Source: Ascidia mentula (taxonomy: Eukaryota > Chordata > Ascidiacea > Phlebobranchia > Ascidiidae). From it: DNA of 64,000 nt. Of the stretch, positions 12,501-25,378 are shown piece after piece (the first letter of the stretch is position 1; the number at the start of each line of letters is the position of its first letter). The stretch lies in assembly GCA_947561715.1 (NCBI GenBank), contig OX387198.1:13020001-13084000 (forward strand). The letters run 5' to 3'. Below the pieces are notes generated by a model. It was not told where the DNA came from and searched no databases. It saw nothing but the letters and a program-made list of their open reading frames with translations. A program made the translations under genes and the position numbers.

Positions 12501-13149
12501 TTCTGCAGCGAACCTTCTGCTAGCTGGAAATGCAGCTACACTTGGCTGCCAGACAGAACCTGTTGGTTCACTTTTGAGCGCAAACACGAACATTCTTCTG
12601 GCTATGGTTTAGACGCGCTATGCATTTTCCATGTCAAGCGGTTTCTGTTGTAAACCTGCTATGTACTTTACACCGGACAAACAAATGAATATGATTTACC
12701 CTTTTTACAAAAAACTTTGCGTGTTTTGCAGAAGGACGGATATTGCAGGGCTTACGGGGTTTACTCATTCATGTTGGCGTACGTTAACGCTTCCATGAAT
12801 CCTTTACTTTGTTCAGTTCGAATGAATTGCATTTCTGTGAAAAGAGGTGGGTAAAAGCTGTATATCGGCTGACAAAGTTTATTTGTCTTTGTTAAGGAAG
12901 CATAGGTCTGTGCGGCTGCTATACATATAATCTTACCACCTTCTTGTTTTGTTTAGTTAGGCGTTGAAGAAGCCCCACCATGAGGAGAACTGGGAAGTAT
13001 ATGAGTCGCTGATGAACATCACCATGACGACGCTGCCACAAATACTGCGTCATGTCGAGTACGCAGCCACAGCAAACACATCGTGTCACCATTTTACATT
13101 ATTTTTCGTACTACTTCAATCGAACATTCGCCAATCCAATAATGTGTAA
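9588..13149 (+). CDS. Divergent class A (rhodopsin-like) GPCR with Thr-rich N-terminus
   Basis: Seven exons: 9588-9717 (donor could also be 9711 or 9678), 10255-10594, 10862-11027, 11255-11461, 11942-12169, 12732-12851 and 12961-13149; about 459 aa. The extracellular N-terminus is acidic and Tyr-rich (YDFSESYDYEG), then carries four copies of a 9-residue Thr repeat. TM1 is MKIFFVVVLFVIGFSACVYV. TM2 has FNIIICNMCFLFTFPLFLIED, TM4 has VWASALVISLLAVLL, TM6 has MCYIPFH (C-x-x-P) and TM7 has NASMNPLL in the NPxxY position. The layout is class A, but the end of TM3 reads FKINY where DRY is expected, and the second extracellular loop lacks a Cys. The ligand is unknown. No ATG other than 9588 fits well. 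The last exon is the least certain, because a different 3' end is possible. Confidence 0.75.
10281..10388 (+). repeat. 27-bp tandem repeat, four copies, inside the GPCR exon
   Basis: Four perfect head-to-tail copies of a 27-bp unit at 10281, 10308, 10335 and 10362. It is in frame and encodes TTKDTISTT each time, followed by a degenerate Thr run. It forms a mucin-like, probably O-glycosylated stalk before TM1. The identity of the copies suggests recent expansion and possible copy-number polymorphism. Confidence 0.9.
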
Positions 13150-13250
13150 CATCAGACATACGTGTTTTCTATATTGTGACCAGTGGACATTTTTGCGTGC
13201 TTGTGTCGAATGTTGTGTAAATATACGATTGATGAAATGTGGAAAACTTT
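13085..13250 (+). repeat. Left copy of an imperfect direct duplication
   Basis: The sequence from GTCACC at 13085, through the end of the GPCR coding region to about 13250, recurs in diverged form at 14702-14892. Shared blocks include a Phe-rich segment, TCG.ACATTCG, and TGTTGTGTAAA.A.ACGATT. It covers the last coding codons and the start of the 3' UTR. Confidence 0.5.
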
Positions 13251-15286
13251 TCGTTTTGTATTCGGGCGATCGAATGCTCTTTTATCAAAAAAGGTACAAA
13301 GATGTGTTCTGGCATTTACCTTGTTTTTAATAAGGTGATTATAGACAACAAACACATGCCGGTTTCATATGGCAGTGTAGCAAGCCGTCTCAATAAATTT
13401 GAAATTTTTAAATCAGTGAATCGTAGCGGTGGGTGCGCAATTGTATGCTCTCGTTACAGCACTTTGACGTTCTAATTTTTCCCCATGCAGCCAATGTAAC
13501 GTTAATACGCCATCGAAGAATGGGCTATCATGAAAACAACAATCTTGGTGCAAGTGACCTCCTCTTTAGTCATGGGGAAAGTAAATTTTGGTGTTTCCGT
13601 GAAAACGTTTAAACGGCCCTTCATAAATCAAACTTAGCGTCAATGCTTATATAGGCTATAGTTGAGTTACAAATGCACATCGATAGATAAAAACAATGTG
13701 GTCGTGAAATGAGAAGCATTGGAAAACCACCCCGGATATGCCTGATGGAATACTTGGTGCCGGCGCTGTATTCATCCAGGGACCATTTCCGCGTCTGAGT
13801 AACATGGTGTTGCAGGTCGCATTGCTGCAAATCTGCGTTGGCCACTCAATCTTGTCAGAAGGAAACAGAGCATAAATGAGTAATATCTTGTCATCGCTAG
13901 ATTTCTTTCCTTATTATGCCATGTTAGTTTGCAAGTCATATTCTTTTGTAAACGTTAAGGTATATGGTTGTCGCTTATTTTTGCCTAAAAATAAACGTGC
14001 ACGAATGACAAAACCTCTGCAACGAGTTTCAAGCAAACACATGATCATGACTGCAAATCAGTTTCTTCCCAAGAATGTCGCAATTTTACGCCAACATAAG
14101 TTTTTTGATTGGTAATCGCGAGAACACAATTAGGGGAATTTACCAACAATTACATCCGGAGGTCGAATATTCCCAAAGCAGTAAGCCAAAGTGCGTCAAA
14201 AATGACTCATACAAGGCGTGGATCACGTTTTTGGACTGCTTGGCAAAGCGGTATGTTATAAACGATTAGAAATACTTCATCTCTGTAGTAAGAAAAGCTC
14301 GGCACTTTTTAGGTTCAATAGAGCTCGTAGCAGCCATACCTGTTTGTATCGATTGAAAGTTTGGTAAAGAGAAACGAAAAAGGGGCCATTGGATCGTCAA
14401 TACAAAATTGCTTCTTCCTGCAACCCGTTTTTGCCCGAGTAAAAACCTAATTGTTTGACTTCATTTTTAACTAGGCTATACCGTTTGTCATAACGTTTTC
14501 GTCGCTTTGGGCTATATGGGCTAATAAAAGCAATAAACCGACAGAAAATCAGGAGAATGTTTGCTGTGGCTACAATTAACCATTGACGTTTTTACCAATC
14601 TGTGTGGGACCTTGAACGTTTATCCCCATGACTACGTGGACTTAAACTCCAGACAAAAGTTGACATTCCGCGTGTTGTCAATTTCTTTTGTTTCGCAGAA
14701 AGTCACCTATTTTGTATTCTTTTTCATCTTACTTAAATCGGACATTCGTAATGCTAAATGTGTAAAATCATATACCCTCGTACTTTTATACAACATCGAT
14801 GTTTTTGTGTAAATTTGATCATTCCGATGAAAATGAATTCTACCTTCTTCACTGATGTTGTGTAAACACACGATTCAATAATGCGTAAAATTTTTGGTCT
14901 GACATTCAGGATTATCCAAAAACACGTTGAAAAATTTGAAACCTATTAATTAATTAGTAAAATTTCCAAGCTTACGAAAAAATTTTGTTTCTATTTTAAA
15001 ATTTTGTGTTGATGTTACGGTCCAATGAACTTGATACGACTGGTTGGTTTCTCTTTCCATGTAGACAACTTTATTACATTCAGATAATTTTGAAACTTTT
15101 GAAATCATTGTTTGAATCAACAAAAGGCGTTTTAGAAGCTGACGAGGACCCAATTTTATAATTATGCACAGGATTTAGTTTTTCTAAGTTTTAGAATGAA
15201 TGCTTTCTGTTCATGAAACTGTAATTTTTATTATAAAAGTTTCTGCCCTCCAAATGGTTATAAATACTGGTTAAGTTACCAAAACC
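13150..15286. other. Intergenic region with receptor-duplication remnants
   Basis: It contains the GPCR 3' UTR, the decayed duplicate described separately, and the VPS51 promoter side. A possible extra exon at 13490-13610 follows a CAG acceptor, but I could not fix its phase or assign it to a gene. No canonical TATA is evident before the VPS51 ATG. Confidence 0.35.
14702..14892 (+). pseudogene. Diverged partial duplicate of the GPCR 3' end
   Basis: This stretch aligns by eye with 13085-13250. A second match lies just upstream: 14372-14440 resembles 11525-11590 of the GPCR intron (AGAAACGAAA, then CATTGG.TCG, then CTTCCTG.AACC). Together they suggest a tandem copy of the 3' half of the receptor gene that has decayed. 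I found no intact TM6 or TM7 exon in the copy. Confidence 0.4.
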
Positions 15287-18200
15287 ATGGCCTCACAAAA
15301 TGAGAGTGAAGCAGAGAGAGATGCGGAGAACAAACGTATTCGAAAAAATGATATGTTAAAGATGTACTATGGAATGGATGGAAATGGCCATCCTAGCAAT
15401 GACCCTTTAGATATTGACAGCCCAGGATTTAATTCTGACCAGTATTTAAGAAAGTTAAAACAGGTAGATATATATTATATATACACCATACATCTAATTG
15501 GAAAAAGGGTAGATTGACAATTGGCACTGAAAAAATAAACTAATGCTATATCCAATAATGAATTTACAAATAACATTGGCTAGTTCTTTATACATAATCT
15601 GTACAATCAAAATGTTTGAAAATCCTGCGTAAATTACACACTTTCCAATCTGGCTTGCAGTGTAATATTGCAAGGCAATACAAACAGAATTTGTTTACTC
15701 CTAAACGATGTAATTTTTGCAGGAAAACAATTTATCTGAACTTATGGATGCAGAGAACGATATGGCCAAGCAAATTCGCACATTGGACAGTGAAATGCAG
15801 GTAGATTTTCTTGAATTTTGTATTATTTGTTTAACTTGTTTGTGTTTATATGTATTTACTGAAATTTGTATGTTGGTTTAGACTTTGGTTTATGAAAATT
15901 ACAACAAGTTCATCAGTGCTACTGACACAATCAGAACAATGAAAAGAGATTTTCGTCAAATGGAAGATGAAATGGAAAAGTTGACATCAAACATGACTGC
16001 CATAACTCAGTTAAATGCCAAAATAAATACAACAATGGAGGTATATATATAACATTTTTTTTATATATTTCAACTCACATCTTCCATGCACACTTTTTTG
16101 TTGTTTGTGCTCAATAAAGCATTCAAATATTTGCAGGCAAACAGGCAGAAAATTACCAAACTCTCTGGTGTTCATTCACTATTAAAGAAACTGCAGTTTT
16201 TGTTTGAGTTGCCAGCCAGGTTAAAAAAGTGTTTGGAAATGGGATCGTATGCTGCAGCAGTGTCCTACTATACCAGGACAAGAGCTGTTTTACAACATTA
16301 CCAACACATGGAGTCATTCAGTGGCATTGAGCGTGATTGCAGGAACATAGTAAATGAAATTATTGCGAAACTTAAGGAAACATTTTATGATAAGGTAAAT
16401 ATTTAACCACACATGGCTGTAGTGAAAGGTAAACATTTTTGATACCTAAATGAATTTGTTGTAAGTTCTTTGCAAGTTATGCAGTCATACATGTTTGCAG
16501 TATTTTCAAATTGGAGTTTCTGTTAATTAACAAATCATTGCCAGAATTCGAGCACCCACCAGTTGGCTGAGTGTGTTGGTCTATTGTTGCGTTTGGGAGA
16601 ACCTGCTGGACTTTTGTGTGATGATTATTTGCAGCATGCAAGAAATAAACTGGACGAGGACTTAGAGGTGCTTATACATTTAGCTCATCATCATCATTAA
16701 AATATATATTGCATCAATGCAAGTGCATTGTTCTGTCTATCTTCCTAAATTTAAAAGATAAATATGCTGGGAGACGGGGATTTATTAAATGAGTTGCAAG
16801 AAGTTTGTATTGCCTCTCTGCTATGTTAAACACATATACAAACATATTTAATTGTACTATAGTTTATCAAGCAAGCGTTTAATGGAAAGAAAAAAATTAA
16901 GCTTTTACTGACACTGCCAGTTACTGACGATGCCAAAATGCTCTTCTGGTGAAACAGAACATGTAATTTCCTCATATATTTCGTGTTTCGTACAACAACT
17001 ATTAGAAAATACTTGTGCTACCCTATAAACATTGCTGTACATTTGGTTTGGAGATTTTTTGTTTCAATTTGTCATTGCTTTGTCAGGAACTACGTTCTTA
17101 CCTCGCAGGAGAAAATGTGCCTGGCAACAACAGTGAGAGTGAAGGTGCAGTGTAACAAATACAGTATATCCTTTTTTCTACTTGTTTAATGTTATTTTCT
17201 GCCTTGCTGTCCAGGTCCTGGACTGTTGATTGATGTGCTGGAATTTATGGATCGTGGAAGCAATGGATTTTTGAGCAATCTCTCGCTAACTATCGCTGCT
17301 TACGAAAACCTTTTTATTAAGCAAACAGAGGTTTCATCTTTTACTGCAACACTGGATGGAACTTTCAGTCCACTTTTGGTAAATGCCTCTTGCCCTTTTG
17401 GTCAAATAGCTGTATGTCATGCTCCATCATTTTTAAAAATTTAGTAGCAGTTTCTACTTGGCAGCAAGTCATGCCCAATTAAATTAAAAGCACCCAAAGT
17501 ATATGTAATTGTTCCTGGTTTTTGTTACACTATTGGTATGTTTTACACTGCAAAAATGATGAGGATGTCCATATAACGGTGCATGTTAAATGTACAGGTT
17601 AGTTAGGGACCAACATGCATCCAATGGATTTGTGTGGAATTTTGTTTTTATAGCCCCTCATGGTGGGACTAATTTTGAGATAGTTTACAAGTGACCCATG
17701 ACTAAAAATAGCTACTTCGGTCCAGACCAGGATTCTTACTATAACTAAAACCTTGAGTTTCTGCTACTTTAATTCAAACAAATTCATTACTTTCACGTCT
17801 TTACAGCAATCGAGCGAGGTGTGCAAAGTAGCGAACAACAAGCTACTTTCATTCGTACAAGACTTACTCCAAACTTACTTCTCATTGGTTGAGAAGCGGT
17901 TGATGCTCGATAAGCGATCACGTGACAACGCGCTGATCGTTCGTGCTCTTGACCGTTTTTTTCGCAGGTCGGTGGATTCCTTGTCATTTTTTTTCCCGCG
18001 AACCCGTAAAGGTTTTTCGGTATTAATTTTTTTGCATTGGGTAACGTGCAGAAAACCGAAGTATTTTAATGCATTTTCTTCTCTTATATGTTAACTTTTG
18101 CCTCCTCTGCTGAAAAGCATTCATAATGCCCAGTCTTGCTCAGTGTGTTTGTAAGAAATGAAAACTTAAAAAGGGACTTTCGTTAAACACGAACTGTGCT

Positions 18201-21200
18201 CTCCTATAGCCGAAGTACTTTCTCCGAAAAAACACTCCTAGCTCCACCTATGAACCACTACGCCTTTACGGCCATTTTATCCCTAACATACTGAGTTTTG
18301 TTACAGACTGCAAGCCACCACCAACCTCCTGCCCAGCGTTAACATCATGCAAATGGGTGGGGGGATTATAGTGAAAGTGGCGAAGGCGAGGTGCGAGCAT
18401 TACCAACTTGCCCTCAAAGAATTTTTCACGGATTGTCTCACGGATGCACGTCACGCAATCTCTGCTCCCAAAGGTCAGTCATGTGATTAACGAAAAACCG
18501 AAAAAAAATGTTTGCTTGCTTTTCAATCGAGCAAAAATTTTCCGATGTAACAAAATGGGCAATGTTGCGGATGAAACTCTTGGTCCTGGTCAGTGTTGAA
18601 GCCAATTTTAGTGTTTGCAACGTTAAAATTTCCTGGTACCCTTTAAATGCCACAATGCTGAATTTCTACGGCTGATTTCTCGCTTCTTTTTATTGAAACC
18701 AGCAATTTTATGAACTTCATTGTCCGTTTTCGTGTGTAAAACTGGAGTCTGTTCTTAACATATTCATTGGACATTTGTGCACATGTTAGGAATTTATAAA
18801 ACCGCAAGCTATGTTTGTATGTAGTCTGGTTTGTTTAAGTCATATCTACCACACAAAAATAACTTTGAAAGTGCAAAAGACGAAAGAATATTGTAAATAA
18901 AAATACTGTTGTATTTTACGGTAAACTTTTTAGGTAAAAGCAACCAATCCACTCCGAATTTGTTGGACTTGGTGAATTCGACCGCTTCGGCGATATTGAA
19001 CCAAGTGAAATCAGTGCTTGCCGATGTTCAGCTTTTCACAGTTCGCGACATTAATTTCTCCGCCATGACTTACTTCAGGTATATAGAGGCATGCAATGAG
19101 GCTGCCACAAGCTGTTTCAAAAATAACAGATCCTTTTTTTGTCTTCTTCATAGGCGCGAATTCTGTTGCGATGACGTCAGAGAGGTGGTGATCGTGCATT
19201 TCATTCGATATATAAGAGAGTACGTTGAAAAAACTGATTTTTATTGTACTGTAATTTCGCTTATATGTGTTAACGATGTTATTTTCGTTTGTTAAAAGTG
19301 TTTGTATGTTTGAGATTTTGCGGTGGTAATGTTAACAGAAGGAGCTCAATTGTTTTTGTAAAGTTTAAAAACCCGTGATAAGTCTACGTAATTGTATGAC
19401 CAACTCTTAAGTTGCATTCTGCTTTGTATTTTCTCTTTGTCCAGTTGTATATTTTGGTCTTCTCGCGTAAACCTGCTGATTTAATTACTCTCAATGTCGT
19501 GAGTAGTCATGAACGATACAACGGTCAGCAAATTTTGTTTTGCACATAATGTCATCAATGAAATTAACAACAATTTCTCGCCTGTTTGTCAGGACACTTC
19601 TGGCCTTTTGCGATTCGTCCAACATGAGCAAGACGACCACCCCTCCTCCTGCATTGCTGTTGCTGCTGTCACGACTGTGCAGGGATTTTGAGCAGTCAAC
19701 TGTTGCTTATATTCTTACTCTCACTGACGAACAATTCATGATATCGGCTCGTGATAAGGTTACCCAGGTACAACGCGATTTTTCACTTACAAACAACGCA
19801 AAAGTGCCATGCTTAGATAACAGGGAGTTCGATTTAAACTAAAACTATGCTGCAAAAAACGAACCATTTTTCATCACAAAACACGATTTTGCAAATTGTG
19901 CCACTTCCATATTCACCCCCACTGTAATATGCTCTACGTATATAATCCACAGGTAGGAGATCTTACAAGCGAAATGGGCGACACCGCTCAGAAACTTCTG
20001 GAAGCTTACGTCCAATGCAGTGGCCTCTCACTCTCCCGCATGATTCGAACCAGCATAGAGGCACGCGATTGGTTGAAATGCGTCGAGCCGCGTCAGGTGC
20101 GCGCAGTCATGCGTAGAGTCGTGGAGGAAGTGACGCAATCCGACCAGCAGGTGATCAGATTTTAGATTTTTTTCTCAGTTTAGTGCAAACTTGACTCCAA
20201 CCGATATTCGGTTTTGTTTAGTTTAACCCGGAAGAACACTGTTGGTACTGCAAATGTAATTTTAGTGCACGATTTTACTTTATTGTAGCAGTATTCAAAT
20301 GTTAGTTAGTGTAAATAGTTTGATTCATAAACTGCATGGTTTGCAAACACTCATTGTCCACTTTATACTCGTATAGGACATTGCCACGCCTGTAATTTTT
20401 TTCTTAATTTCTGGCCCTAAATTGAAAAGTGTTTGTACTCCTGGTCCAACTACATTTTGTTATTATTGATCAGGTTGGTTATTTGTATGAGGAAGGGGTA
20501 CGAAAAGCGAGGAGTAGCGACAGCAGCAAACGAACTCACCCCGTGTCCGTATCCAGGCAACGGGAAAGAAGCCACTGGGGGGCGTACGCGCCAAGGTAGG
20601 TTATGGGTGCCCCAACTGGGGTAGTAGGAATATGCATCAAAGGTTTCGGTATAAGGTTGCAACGCAAGGAGAGGCACACACATTTGGGATGAGAAAAAAA
20701 TAGATCAATTCGAAATTAGTAACAAAAAACATTTCTTCTGATATCTATTACAGAGGCGATTTGGTTTTTGAAATGTTTTTTTTCCATGCATCAATACTTT
20801 TTCCTATTGTGAGGTAACGGTCGTCATGTACTGACATCATGTATTACGCACAAATTGACAATTTTTACTCTAGTTAAATACGAGCGCTGCACTATGTAAG
20901 CAAAAATGGCATTTTGACAAAAATCTTTCATATATTTAGTTCGACAATGGACAACAGCCTTCTCAGCAACATCCAGAAGTTGTTCTCTGAACGCGTGGAC
21001 GTATTCGGGCCAGTGGAATTTTCCAGAACGTCGATTTTAACCGGGGTTGTCAAGATTGCCTTAAAGACGTTGCTGGAATGCGTCCGATTAAAAACTTTCA
21101 GCAAATTTGGACTCCAGCAATTGCAGGTGACCTTTTCGTACAATCTGAATGAATATTTCATAACGAAAACAGAGAATACATTCAAGTTTGTTTTTTCTAT

Positions 21201-21505
21201 CGTCAAAGTATTTTGTTTCTAATTCCAAAGAGTACCGGGTCATGCAGTCCCCGGTTCCAATTGCATTTACGTCCGATGAGCGCCAGTAGAATTCTATACA
21301 ACGCATTACCAGAATTTGACACGAACAAATTCAACTTTTTAAGGTCGACTGTCATTACCTCCAACTCTATCTCTGGAGATTCGTCTCGGACGAAAACATT
21401 GTCCATGGTCTGCTTGATGAAGTCATCGCCAGTTGCGTGCACAGATGCGTCGAACCGACAGTGATGGAACCCACCGTGATTGACGTCATATGCGAAAGAG
21501 GATGA
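15287..21505 (+). CDS. VPS51: VPS51, GARP/EARP tethering complex subunit
   Basis: Sixteen exons: 15287-15463, 15723-15800, 15882-16040, 16137-16394, 16545-16667, 17087-17144, 17215-17330, 17807-17967, 18307-18473, 18934-19078, 19154-19219, 19593-19767, 19953-20150, 20474-20595, 20940-21126 and 21344-21505 (TGA). All phases join to 783 aa, essentially the length of human VPS51. The N-terminus carries the family signature: [32 protein letters not shown], then [20 protein letters not shown] and [19 protein letters not shown], a coiled-coil that joins the other Vps51-type tether subunits. It acts in retrograde endosome-to-trans-Golgi transport (GARP) and endocytic recycling (EARP). The start ATG sits in an AACCATGG context. 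Introns are short (about 80-400 bp) with TTTAG or CAG acceptors. Confidence 0.95.
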
Positions 21506-21732
21506 CGTCATTCAGAAATCCAAAAAAAAGTTTAAAATGTCCGAACTGGTTATATTGCAGGTATATTACTGCAAGGAGCAATTGAAACTAGCGGTGATGT
21601 ATTTGGAAAATCCGAACAGTTTTAGATATCGTTCTCTTCAGCTGGACGCTTGGTGGTGCTCGTGCGTCTTTGTGTTGTCTGTTCGTAGTTCCACGAATCA
21701 CGCTTTTGCTGTCTCCACATTTTTGTGTGTGC

Positions 21733-21738
21733 AATAAA
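21733..21738 (+). terminator. Poly(A) signal of VPS51
   Basis: AATAAA about 230 bases after the VPS51 stop, in a T-rich 3' UTR. Confidence 0.6.
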
Positions 21739-22948
21739 CATAACCATCTATGTTACGATGGCTATTTCATTGGAAATATTCTCAGAGTCTCAAATCAGAC
21801 AATACAAAATTTGTGATTCAAATGTAAGGAGAATGCAGTCATGCTTTCAAAATTGAACGAAGGCCAAGTTTTAATGCATGGTTGGATTCGCCATACTTGT
21901 ATTGCCTGATTTGAATGCAACGATTGCTTCTCGAGATTTTGAAATAAGGTTCAAGTGGCAGATTACAACTCAGCTAAATCTGAAATACGTTGCTTTGGTC
22001 CAACACAAGTGCTTCAAGTATTAGGTTTTTAAAGCAAAAGCATTCGTCTAATTAGGTTAAAACTTCATGTTGTTAGACGGCATTACATTGACTGTTACCT
22101 GTAAGTTTTTTCAAAATTTTTTTGTTTAGGTTTGTAATGCAATACGGCTATTTTTTGTCTTACAAATATTAATTTAAAAGCCCCGCCGTGGACAACAGGC
22201 TTTTAACACCAAAACAACGTACACGTACCACGTCACGCGACATGGCGAGTCACTTGTGCACTTACTATGAAATGTTGCTCATGCATGCATGCATTTCATG
22301 TCTTCGTTGTGGCGTGAATCACGGTTTTGATTTGGCCAACTCTCAGGCCGTGCTATATGTATAGTATGATTAGCTGCTGCTGTTCTGGCGACCGACGTCT
22401 GTTAAGTTGTTTGGATATCTGGAGAATAAACACTTTTAGCTTATACATGTGGGGATTGTCGGAGGTTATGGTTTGTTTTTTTTGAAATCTCGATTTTACG
22501 TGGTGCTACATTGTCTGTTTATCCGACATGTCTGCATGGTTTTAAAGTTAGCGTGCGAAAAGGTTTTGGTTCTTGGTAGCAAGTCAGGGACTATATTTGC
22601 ATGCTAGAATAGGAAAGGTTGCTTACGATTACGCGAAATTTTTGTCAAGCGCCACATTACACGATGGTAAAATGCCGCACACTCGTTATAGTGCACGTAA
22701 TTCTGCGCTGATTTTTCTAACCTTTTTTGCAGTACTCTCAAAAGTGAGGGTTGTGTGGAGCAGTGCGAAATTGGGAAGCAGAGGTTTAAGACATAAAGAT
22801 CCAATTTATTCACCTACATATCACTACAGTGTCGTTTGATTTGAAATTGATTGTAAGCAGTTGTTTTTTGTGGTGCGTGAGATGTTTAACATTCAAAAAT
22901 AAGGTCTGGAACATTGCTTCATATGCATAAGTTGCAGTTCTTGCGCAA

Positions 22949-23193
22949 CAATATTGCAGGGTTGCCTGATAAATATATAAAAAAACTGCCAAACATATTG
23001 GTGTTTTGTTCAAGACAAAGAAAGGTCAAAAAGGGCCCTTTTCACGGAGCCTTGCATTGGCCTTTTTTACATTGGCATTCTAATACAACGTCAAAAAACG
23101 GCCAAGTTTGCGGCCAAATATCGAATACAGCCAAACGCAAATTTCCGGTCAGATGGTTTAGAATTCGCCCAATCTGGCAACCCTGCAGTATTG
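22949..23193. mobile_element. Non-autonomous hAT-like MITE, 229 bp
   Basis: The element spans 22957-23185. It begins CAGGGTTGCCTGAT and ends ATCTGGCAACCCTG, 14-base terminal inverted repeats with one mismatch. It is flanked by 8-base direct repeats CAATATTG (22949-22956) and CAGTATTG (23186-23193), matching at 7 of 8 positions, the target-site length of hAT transposons. There is no transposase frame, so it would need a transposase supplied in trans. Confidence 0.75.
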
Positions 23194-23860
23194 CACAATT
23201 GCGAAAGATGTGCGTGATATTACGAAGCTCTGAACTGTTGCGTCACAATTACGCGACTTCTTTTTCGCCTAATTGCGGTGGTATGACTGCTTGGGGGCAA
23301 CTTCGTGATTTGAGTTGATTTGGCCCAATTAAGTGGGTTTGTCTTGTTCTTGTCAAGCACCTGAGGCAAAAATTGTGCCTCCGTGGCGAATAATACAGTT
23401 ATACCTACTCTGTAGATGTTGGAAAAAAGCTGTTGCGTGCATGCGTTTTCGGTGTTATTTCTAAAGTATATGTTTTGATAGAGAACGGAAAGAAAAATGT
23501 AGAGCAAAGTCCTGCTTAATACGGCAAAGTTATTTTTTTTAGTATACATCTAAGATCATTTAGACTTTCAGAAAATAAAGGTAAGTTTTGACAATACACA
23601 AATTCATAAGGTTTGTATAAACGGGCCATGTGGGTACGTCACGCGTTTTAGTGCAGATCATTAAATGTGATGCATATTTCTCGACACCTCAACCCACAGC
23701 TTTTCCAATATTACTCGAATGTTGGCAAAGCAACACGCAAAGGGGGACCATGCTAAGGGGTGTAACAAAGGCAAAGCAAACTTTTGAAATTTATCGCCAA
23801 CGCAGACACGTGATGAGTGCCTGATGTTCACGAACGCGACAGAAGCTGTTTGTCTGCCAG

Positions 23861-23868
23861 TATAAAGA
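23861..23868 (+). promoter_or_regulatory. TATA-like box upstream of the EGF-like gene
   Basis: TATAAAGA, about 350 bases upstream of the ATG at 24217, with a GC-richer stretch after it. If used, transcription would begin near 23890 and leave a 5' UTR of about 325 bases, perhaps spliced. Confidence 0.3.
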
Positions 23869-24216
23869 GGCGTCTCAGCCCTGCAGCTTTCATATTCGCA
23901 GCCCACGGTATTTTAATGATCTGCATACAGCTTACGTGACAGATGAAAGGTCAGAGTGAGAAGGGAAAGTTGTTTGTTGATGAATATGAATCGAAATGGT
24001 TTTGTATGTAGTTTTATTGCTGCTGATATTGAGCCTTGTGACAGCGCCATGAGTTTTTACTTATGTTATCTACTTTGCTTGGAAAACTTTTAACGTTTTT
24101 GTTCAATCGACAGTACGGTATTTTCGATATTGCGATATCATAAATGTGAGTGATACAATTTAATTCCTGGCACGAAACAAGTTACCCAGTTGTAAAGATT
24201 ACAAGTTCCAACAAAA

Positions 24217-25378
24217 ATGAAGATTGTCAAGTTGCTGGTGATTACTTTTATCTGCTTTGGAACTGCTTGTGGGGACGCAAATGGTAAGTACAGTGATAAT
24301 ACGAATTTGGATCCCTGGACAAATGTAAGGTGATATCTTCCCTTACCTAGGCTTGGTGTATCGAATACCGTCCAATATAATGTCAAACGCCCCTGGCAAT
24401 ATTAACAGCAGTCGCATAACGTTACCTATTTAAATGTTAGCTTGCTCGTGATGACAAATTGCTTCAGCTATAAATAACTTACACGCCAGAATCTCTGTTT
24501 GATGTCAATCACGATGTTTCTATATGGAGTGAATTTTCGCAATATCACAAGAATGGAATTAGTAATTGTTTTTGTTATGTACATGGTATACTGCACAATC
24601 GATATGTCACGCAAACGAAAAAACACGTATTTCAAGTTGGCCGTTTGGGAATTTTGCATAATTTTTTCGCCAAGGCGTTTATTTAGCGCATGACGTGGGG
24701 TAAGACTTGTTTATGGACATTTTATGAAGAACAAACAAACAACAAAACTTAACCCCAGTCGATCCTTATTGTTTTGTACGTAATTGTGTCAAGCCTTCAG
24801 TGCTGGAGTATTGTAATTGAAACGGTTGACTGTTGCTTTAAACCTGACATACAAAAGAACATGCACACAAAATCGTCAACGAACATCACAATGATTTGAC
24901 TCTATGGGAAGCAAACTAAAGGGGGTTTTGTGTTACGGTAAGCCTTAACTATATACATCACTTTTCAGCGCAAGGTGAGCCTTGTACTACTGAATGTCCC
25001 CCAGACACAACATGCACTGGATCCGAGTGCTTCTGTATGCCTGGGTATGAATGGTTTGACCCAAACACGAAGAACACATGCATTAAAAGCTCTACTACCG
25101 TTTACGTGACTGTTACCAAGCCTGAAACAACACCTCAGGCAACTGAGAGTCCCAGTCCCACAACCACCACGTCAGCGCCGATGAACTCAACTACGCCGTC
25201 TAGAGGAAAAGAAAAAGAAGGAACGGTGTTGCATTTTGGATTTTGCGACAAACCTCGCAACACTTGCGTTGGCGTGTTAGTAGCCATTGTTGTCGGTGCC
25301 GTGCTTGTTCTGGCCATCATAATTGCATTGATAACCTATTTGGCCAGGAATGGAAAACCTCGCCAATACATTGCGTGA
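24217..25378 (+). CDS. Small type I membrane protein with one EGF-like module
   Basis: Two exons, 24217-24283 and 24969-25378 (TGA), phase 1 junction, 158 aa. Exon 1 encodes a signal peptide (MKIVKLLVITFICFGTACG). Exon 2 begins with a six-Cys EGF-like module spaced C-x3-C-x5-C-x4-C-x-C-x14-C, with the usual Gly-Tyr after the fifth Cys (CFCMPGYEWF). A Thr/Ser/Pro-rich stretch follows (about residues 60-100), probably an O-glycosylated stalk. Then comes a hydrophobic segment (VGVLVAIVVGAVLVLAIIIA, about 20-25 residues) and a short basic tail (RNGKPRQYIA). It is likely a cell-surface protein. I do not recognise an ortholog; small proteins of this layout occur widely in animals. Confidence 0.8.

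Larger units (their letters stand above)
21739..24216. other. Intergenic region with one hAT-like element
   Basis: No supported exon. It contains a (GCAT)n run near 22282-22296, a short hAT-like inverted-repeat element at 22957-23185 and a TATA-like box at 23861. Open frames in this stretch look like chance. Confidence 0.4.
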
